Shown piece after piece: positions 32,219 through 36,293 of a stretch of 36,293 bases of DNA. Numbering within the stretch: position 1 is the first letter of the stretch; every line of letters starts with the position of its first letter. Both the position numbers and the translations under genes were made by a program. A model generated the notes under the pieces. The model was not told the DNA's origin. It searched no databases and saw only the letters and a list, made by a program, of their open reading frames with translations. The stretch comes from Bradyrhizobium retamae (GTDB taxonomy: Bacteria; Pseudomonadota; Alphaproteobacteria; Rhizobiales; Xanthobacteraceae): contig NZ_LLYA01000187.1 of assembly GCF_001440415.1 (NCBI RefSeq), positions 1-36,293 on the forward strand. The letters are read 5' to 3'.

Positions 32219-34411
32219 ATGCGGGCGACACGGGACTTTTCGCATTATGTTAAGCATCTCGGCTCCGGACTGGCGCATATCGATCTCGCGGTCGAAGGCA
32301 TCAGCTGCGCCGGCTGCATCTCAAAGATAGAGCGTGGCCTTTCAGCCATCCCGGACGTGACGCTGGCGCGCGTCAACCTGACCGACCGCCGTGTCGCGCT
32401 GGAGTGGAAGGAGGGCGCGCTCGATCCGGCGCGCTTCATCGATTGCCTGGTCGAGCTCGGCTACAAGGCCTATCCGTTCGAGGCTGTCACCGCTGAAGCG
32501 GCAGAGGCCGAGAACTCCCGCTTCCTGCTGCGCTGCCTGGGCGTTGCGGCGTTCGCGACCATGAACGTCATGATGCTGTCGATCCCGGTGTGGTCCGGTA
32601 ATGTCAGCGACATGCTACCAGAGCAGCGCGATTTCTTCCATTGGATATCGGCGCTGATCGCGCTGCCGGCCGCGGCCTATGCCGGCCAGCCCTTCTTCCG
32701 CTCCGCCTTTAACGCGCTGCGCAGCGGCAACGTCAACATGGATGTGCCGATCAGCATCGGCGTCATCCTGGCGCTCGCGACCTCGATCGTCGAGACCATC
32801 GGCCATGCCGAGCACGCCTATTTCGACGCGGCGATCATGCTGCTCACCTTCCTCCTGATCGGGCGCTATCTCGAACAGAACATGCAGCGGCGAACCCGCG
32901 CGGTGGCCGGCAATCTCGCCGCTCTGAAGGCCGAGACGGCGACCAAGTTCGTCGGTCCAGACGAGATCTCCGTGGTGCCGGCCGCAGCGGTCAAGGCCGG
33001 CGACATCGTTCTGCTGCAGCCCGGCGAACGTTCGGCGATCGATGGCACGGTCATCGACGGCAGGTCGGAGATCGACCAGAGCCTGATCACGGGGGAGACG
33101 TCGCATGCGGCGGTCAAGCCGGGCAGTGCGGTCTACGCCGGCTCGCTCAACATCTCCGGCTCCTTGCGCATGCGCGTTTCCGCCGCCTCCGAAGGCACGC
33201 TGCTTGCGGACATCCAGCGGCTGCTTGATCACGCCGTGCAGGGCCGCTCGCGCTATGTGCAACTTGCCGACCGTGCCTCGCGCTTCTACGCACCGGTGGT
33301 GCACGCGACGGCCTTCCTGACCATGATCGGCTGGTTGATCGCCGGCGCCAGCGTCCATGACGCCATTATCACCGCGATCGCCGTTCTGATCATCACCTGT
33401 CCCTGTGCGCTGGGGCTTGCGATCCCGACGGTGCAGACAGTGGCGTCGGGCGCGATGTTCCGCGCTGGCGTGCTGCTCAATTCGGGTGATGCCATCGAGC
33501 GCGTCGCCGAGATCGACCGTATCATCTTCGACAAGACGGGAACGCTGACGTTACCTGAGCTCGATGTGGTGAACTCGGCGGCCGTGCCCGCCGATGTGTT
33601 GGAGCTTGCGGGCCGGCTTGCGCTGGCGAGCCATCACCCCGTCGCCTCTGCGCTGGCGCGCGCGGCCGGCGCGAAATCGCCGCTGCCCGGGATCACGGAA
33701 CAGCCGGGGCAGGGCGTTCGCGGCATTCTTAAAGGTGAAGAGGTGAGGCTTGGAAGTCCAACTTTCTGCAAGGCCGATAATATCGCGAACGAAGTCCTGA
33801 GCCGCGATCCCGAGGTTTCCGTCGTTGCCTTCGCGCGTGGTGAAAAACGTTATGTGTTCGCGGTCCGCCAGAGCCTGCGGCCGGACGCGCGCGCGGTCAT
33901 CGCGGCGCTGCAGAAGCGTGGCGTGGCGGTAGAAATTGTTTCCGGTGACCGCGAGCCGGCGGTGCGCGCCGCGGCTGAGATGCTTCAAATCCCCGAATGG
34001 CGCGCCGGCGTCACGCCCGCCGACAAGATCGCTCGGATCGGGGAACTGAAGCGGCAGGGTTTTAAAGTCATGATGGTCGGCGATGGGCTCAACGATGCGC
34101 CGTCGCTGGCCGCGGCGCATGTCTCGATGTCGCCGATCTCGGCGGCGCATTTGAGCCAGGCGACGGCCGATCTCGTCTTCCTCGGCAACCGCCTCGCGCC
34201 GGTGATTGCCGCGGTAGACCATTCGCGGAAAGCGTTGCGCCTGATGCGGCAGAACCTCTATCTCGCGGTCGGCTACAATTGCCTCGCCGTGCCAATCGCC
34301 ATTCTGGGCTTCGTGACGCCTCTGATCGCGGCCGCCGCGATGTCGGGCTCCTCGATCCTGGTGATGCTGAATGCGCTGCGTGCGCGACCTCTCCCGCAGG
34401 AGAATCTGTGA
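32219..34411 (+). CDS. fixI: Copper-exporting P1B-type ATPase FixI (CcoI)
   Basis: The 730-residue pump has an N-terminal metal-binding domain (GISCAGC, Cys30 and Cys33), the transmembrane copper motif CPC at 394-396 (TCPCALGLAIP), and the phosphorylated Asp438 in FDKTGTLT. The SHHPVAS HP-motif and the GDGLNDAPSLAAAHVSM hinge are intact. It delivers copper to the cbb3 oxidase during assembly. The ATG has GGGAACG upstream. Its stop shares a base with the fixS ATG. Confidence 0.95.
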   Translation: MRATRDFSHYVKHLGSGLAHIDLAVEGISCAGCISKIERGLSAIPDVTLARVNLTDRRVALEWKEGALDPARFIDCLVELGYKAYPFEAVTAEAAEAENSRFLLRCLGVAAFATMNVMMLSIPVWSGNVSDMLPEQRDFFHWISALIALPAAAYAGQPFFRSAFNALRSGNVNMDVPISIGVILALATSIVETIGHAEHAYFDAAIMLLTFLLIGRYLEQNMQRRTRAVAGNLAALKAETATKFVGPDEISVVPAAAVKAGDIVLLQPGERSAIDGTVIDGRSEIDQSLITGETSHAAVKPGSAVYAGSLNISGSLRMRVSAASEGTLLADIQRLLDHAVQGRSRYVQLADRASRFYAPVVHATAFLTMIGWLIAGASVHDAIITAIAVLIITCPCALGLAIPTVQTVASGAMFRAGVLLNSGDAIERVAEIDRIIFDKTGTLTLPELDVVNSAAVPADVLELAGRLALASHHPVASALARAAGAKSPLPGITEQPGQGVRGILKGEEVRLGSPTFCKADNIANEVLSRDPEVSVVAFARGEKRYVFAVRQSLRPDARAVIAALQKRGVAVEIVSGDREPAVRAAAEMLQIPEWRAGVTPADKIARIGELKRQGFKVMMVGDGLNDAPSLAAAHVSMSPISAAHLSQATADLVFLGNRLAPVIAAVDHSRKALRLMRQNLYLAVGYNCLAVPIAILGFVTPLIAAAAMSGSSILVMLNALRARPLPQENL

Positions 34412-34599
34412 TGGAGGTGATCGTGTTCCTGGTGCCGCTGGCGCTCTTGCTCGGCCTGTTCGGGCTGCTCGGATTTCTGTGGTCCCTCAAGAACGGCCAA
34501 TATGATGATCTCGAGGGAGCCGCCTGGCGCGCGATTTCTGACGACGACGAAACGCAGGCTCCGCGCTGCGTCGAGCTGATGTCGGAATCGCGACCGTAA
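34411..34599 (+). CDS. fixS: cbb3 oxidase maturation protein FixS (CcoS)
   Basis: The 62-residue protein has one N-terminal helix (MEVIVFLVPLALLLGLFGLL) followed by WSLKNGQYDDLEGAAWRAIS, the CcoS signature. It is needed for cofactor insertion in the cbb3 oxidase. The ATG at 34411 overlaps the fixI stop (TGATG), so translation is coupled; GTG at 34408 is an alternative start. Confidence 0.93.
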   Translation: MEVIVFLVPLALLLGLFGLLGFLWSLKNGQYDDLEGAAWRAISDDDETQAPRCVELMSESRP

Positions 34600-34635
34600 C
34601 GTCTCGTCGTTGCGCGTCCCGGGATGCTTCCAATT

Positions 34636-34649
34636 TTGATCTGACGCAA
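34636..34649 (+). promoter_or_regulatory. Imperfect FixK box upstream of the DUF6455-like gene
   Basis: TTGATCTGACGCAA matches TTGA-N6-TCAA at 7 of 8 fixed bases. A class II start would lie near 34684, about 25 bases before the ATG at 34709. Confidence 0.5.
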
Positions 34650-34708
34650 TACGGTCGGCTATTTCGCCCCGCATACTTGACGTGCTCAAACCGTACCGGG
34701 AGGGTACT

Positions 34709-35158
34709 ATGGCATCGGCTAGAAGAAAGGAATCGATCGGAGGTAGGCTCATGGGCAGGTTTTCGGAGTGGCTCGGCCGGCTCCGTGATACCGCCGATCT
34801 CCGCGCCCTTGGAGCCGCCGAGCTCGATTGCATCGCGCGCGACCTTCGCGTCTCACCGACCGAGCTCGAAACCCTCACTTACCGTAGGCGGCGCGGCGCT
34901 GATGAGCTGTCGAGACTACTCAAGGCGCTCGGCATCGACGAGACGGCCATTGCGCGCAAGGAGCCGGGCGTGCTGCGCGACATGACGCTGGTGTGTGCAC
35001 TGTGCGCCGAAAAGACCCGATGCAACCGCGAGATAGAGGCGGAAACAACGGCGCAGCACCTTCATGAATACTGCGCCAACAGCTACACGATCGATGCGCT
35101 GCGGACGAAGCCAAAGCCAGTTCCGATGGATCTCGTTCGTGGCCCGAGCTGCTGCTGA
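34709..35158 (+). CDS. DUF6455-like protein
   Basis: The 149-residue protein (from ATG 34709 with GGGAGGG upstream) has a predicted helical first part, LRALGAAELDCIARDLRVSP, and a C-terminal CALCAEKTRCNREIE with a later HEYCANSYTID. These Cys residues are characteristic of the DUF6455 family. No enzymatic role is known. An internal ATG at 34751 (MGRFSEWLG) with GGAGG 7 bases upstream is equally good and would give 135 residues. The upstream FixK-type box suggests microoxic expression. Confidence 0.75.
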   Translation: MASARRKESIGGRLMGRFSEWLGRLRDTADLRALGAAELDCIARDLRVSPTELETLTYRRRRGADELSRLLKALGIDETAIARKEPGVLRDMTLVCALCAEKTRCNREIEAETTAQHLHEYCANSYTIDALRTKPKPVPMDLVRGPSCC

Positions 35159-35191
35159 CAAGCTACAAATGGTCTAAGGGCCTCTCGGTCT

Positions 35192-36274
35192 TTAAACCGC
35201 GCGGCTGTGCACGCCTGTTGACCGCGAAAGGTGAGCATCAAACGCTGAGGCGACGCTACGCACCAGGAATTCCGATCCTTCGCTGACGGTTAGCCGACCT
35301 TGAGACATTGTCGCGACAGCCGGTCGATGCGGGCGCGATCGACGACTGCTGTCCGTGGATCCCGACGATGGATGCGGGGTATCTGCTCCAGGTCAACGGT
35401 CAAATCGCACATGATCCGCTCGATGATATCAGCGCGGAAGATCATCCTCGGTGAAAGCATAACCCTTCACCGTGGCTAGCCGGCCCTCCGCGATGCGGTT
35501 CAGGTAGTCGCGGATGGCCACCACGTTCTGAACAAAGCCGTGTGGCATCCGACCGATCGCGCTCGCCCCGAGGCCGATGAGTGTGTCAGCGCCGTCATCG
35601 GTGTAGCCCTGGAAATTGCGCCGCAATCGGCCACCGCGCTGCGCCGTCGCGAGCGCATCGTCTGGGAACCAACCCGATGCGCACATACCCCGAAGGGCCT
35701 CTGCGATGGTCTCGGACTGAACGTGGCGCACGACACTGTCAGGTAAGCTCTCCTCCGCGATCTTGCGCTGATGCTTCTTGAATGAGGGGACGTGCGCGTA
35801 GCCGAACACCGAAAGCCGGTCGGGGCGCAATTCGACGCACTTGACTTTGCTGTCTAGACAAGAGCTTACCGTCTGAAAAGGGAGACCATAGAGAAAGTCG
35901 AAGTTGATCCCCCGCACACCTGCCCGGCGAAGCCTTTCGACTGCAGCTGCCGTCTGCTCGAAGCCTTGCAATCGATTTATTGTGCGCTGCACTCTTGGGT
36001 CGAAGCTCTGAACTCCGAGGCTCGCGCGGGTGACCCCGCAGTATTCTAAAGCCTGCGTCAGGTCGTTGGTCAGAGTTCGCGGATCGACCTCAACGACAAT
36101 CTCGGCATCCGGAAGCACGAAAAAGATATAACGCAAGGCGTCAGCGAGATCGACGAGCAGTTGCGGAGCCATGATGGTCGGAGTGCCCCCGCCGAAGTGC
36201 AGATGCGCGACCGGCAGGCTTTTCTCTATCGTGTCCGCGACTAGATTAGCGTTTTCTTGGTTCGAATCATATCA
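35192..36274 (-). pseudogene. hemN: Oxygen-independent coproporphyrinogen III oxidase (hemN), broken
   Basis: On the minus strand HLHFGGGTPTIMAPQLLVDL is followed by EVDPRTLTNDL, LGVQSFDPRVQRTINRLQ, GINFDFLYGLPFQT and PDRLSVFGYAHVPSFKKHQR, a HemN core. The frame breaks near 35440; the next frame reads DIIERIMCDLTVDLE, and after a second break near 35290 it ends SVASAFDAHLSRSTGVHSRA with TAA at 35192. An in-frame TGA at 36272-36274 closes the 5' side, and the radical SAM CxxxCxxC segment is not within the window. HemN makes haem without oxygen; an active copy must lie elsewhere if this strain has one. Confidence 0.85.
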
Positions 36275-36293
36275 GGCGGCGTCGGCGAGTTTG

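Overview
The window looks like nodulating Bradyrhizobium DNA. The evidence is a complete fixK2-rrpX-fixJ-fixL / fixNOQP / fixGHIS cluster in the B. japonicum/diazoefficiens arrangement, FixL residues at the family positions (His200, His291), and tts-box promoters for type III secreted effectors. Abundant decayed insertion sequences and pseudogenes point to a symbiosis-island-like accessory region. No tRNA, rRNA or CRISPR array was seen.

Region 1 (1-5.2 kb) is mobile and effector DNA. It holds scraps of an IS66 transposase and a serine recombinase, one intact large effector-like gene (737-2977, +) behind a tts box, and a convergent, frameshifted effector-like remnant (about 3764-3167, -) that keeps a well-matched tts box. 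A dead IS5-family element (4314-5152) follows.

Region 2 (5.2-19.8 kb) is a vitamin and methionine block, partly decayed. pabA and pabB (4-aminodeoxychorismate, folate) and a Dabb-domain gene lie on the minus strand. The GntR-type regulator gene bioR is divergent from bioB-panD-bioF-bioD-bioA, with BioR-type boxes next to both starts. After bioA come a broken LysR gene, small ORFs, a broken panB, a candidate minus-strand small RNA with a strong terminator, a prpB fragment, and a cobalamin riboswitch with its terminator. The riboswitch leads into a metE ruined by a nonsense codon and frameshifts. A cold-shock gene closes the block.

Region 3 (20.2-35.2 kb) is the microoxic respiration cluster, essentially intact. 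FixL/FixJ sense low oxygen and would activate fixK2, which has a candidate FixJ site. FixK2 would act through TTGA-N6-TCAA boxes in front of a CBS-domain gene, an FNR-type regulator with cysteines for an iron-sulfur cluster, and fixNOQP. Two one-mismatch boxes precede fixGHIS and a DUF6455-like gene. fixNOQP encodes the cbb3 oxidase; fixGHIS encodes its copper supply and assembly proteins. A degenerate stretch (24.4-25.2 kb) interrupts the cluster.

Region 4 (35.2-36.3 kb) is a frameshifted hemN remnant running toward the window edge.

All functions are assigned by reading motifs and recalling families; no database search was run.
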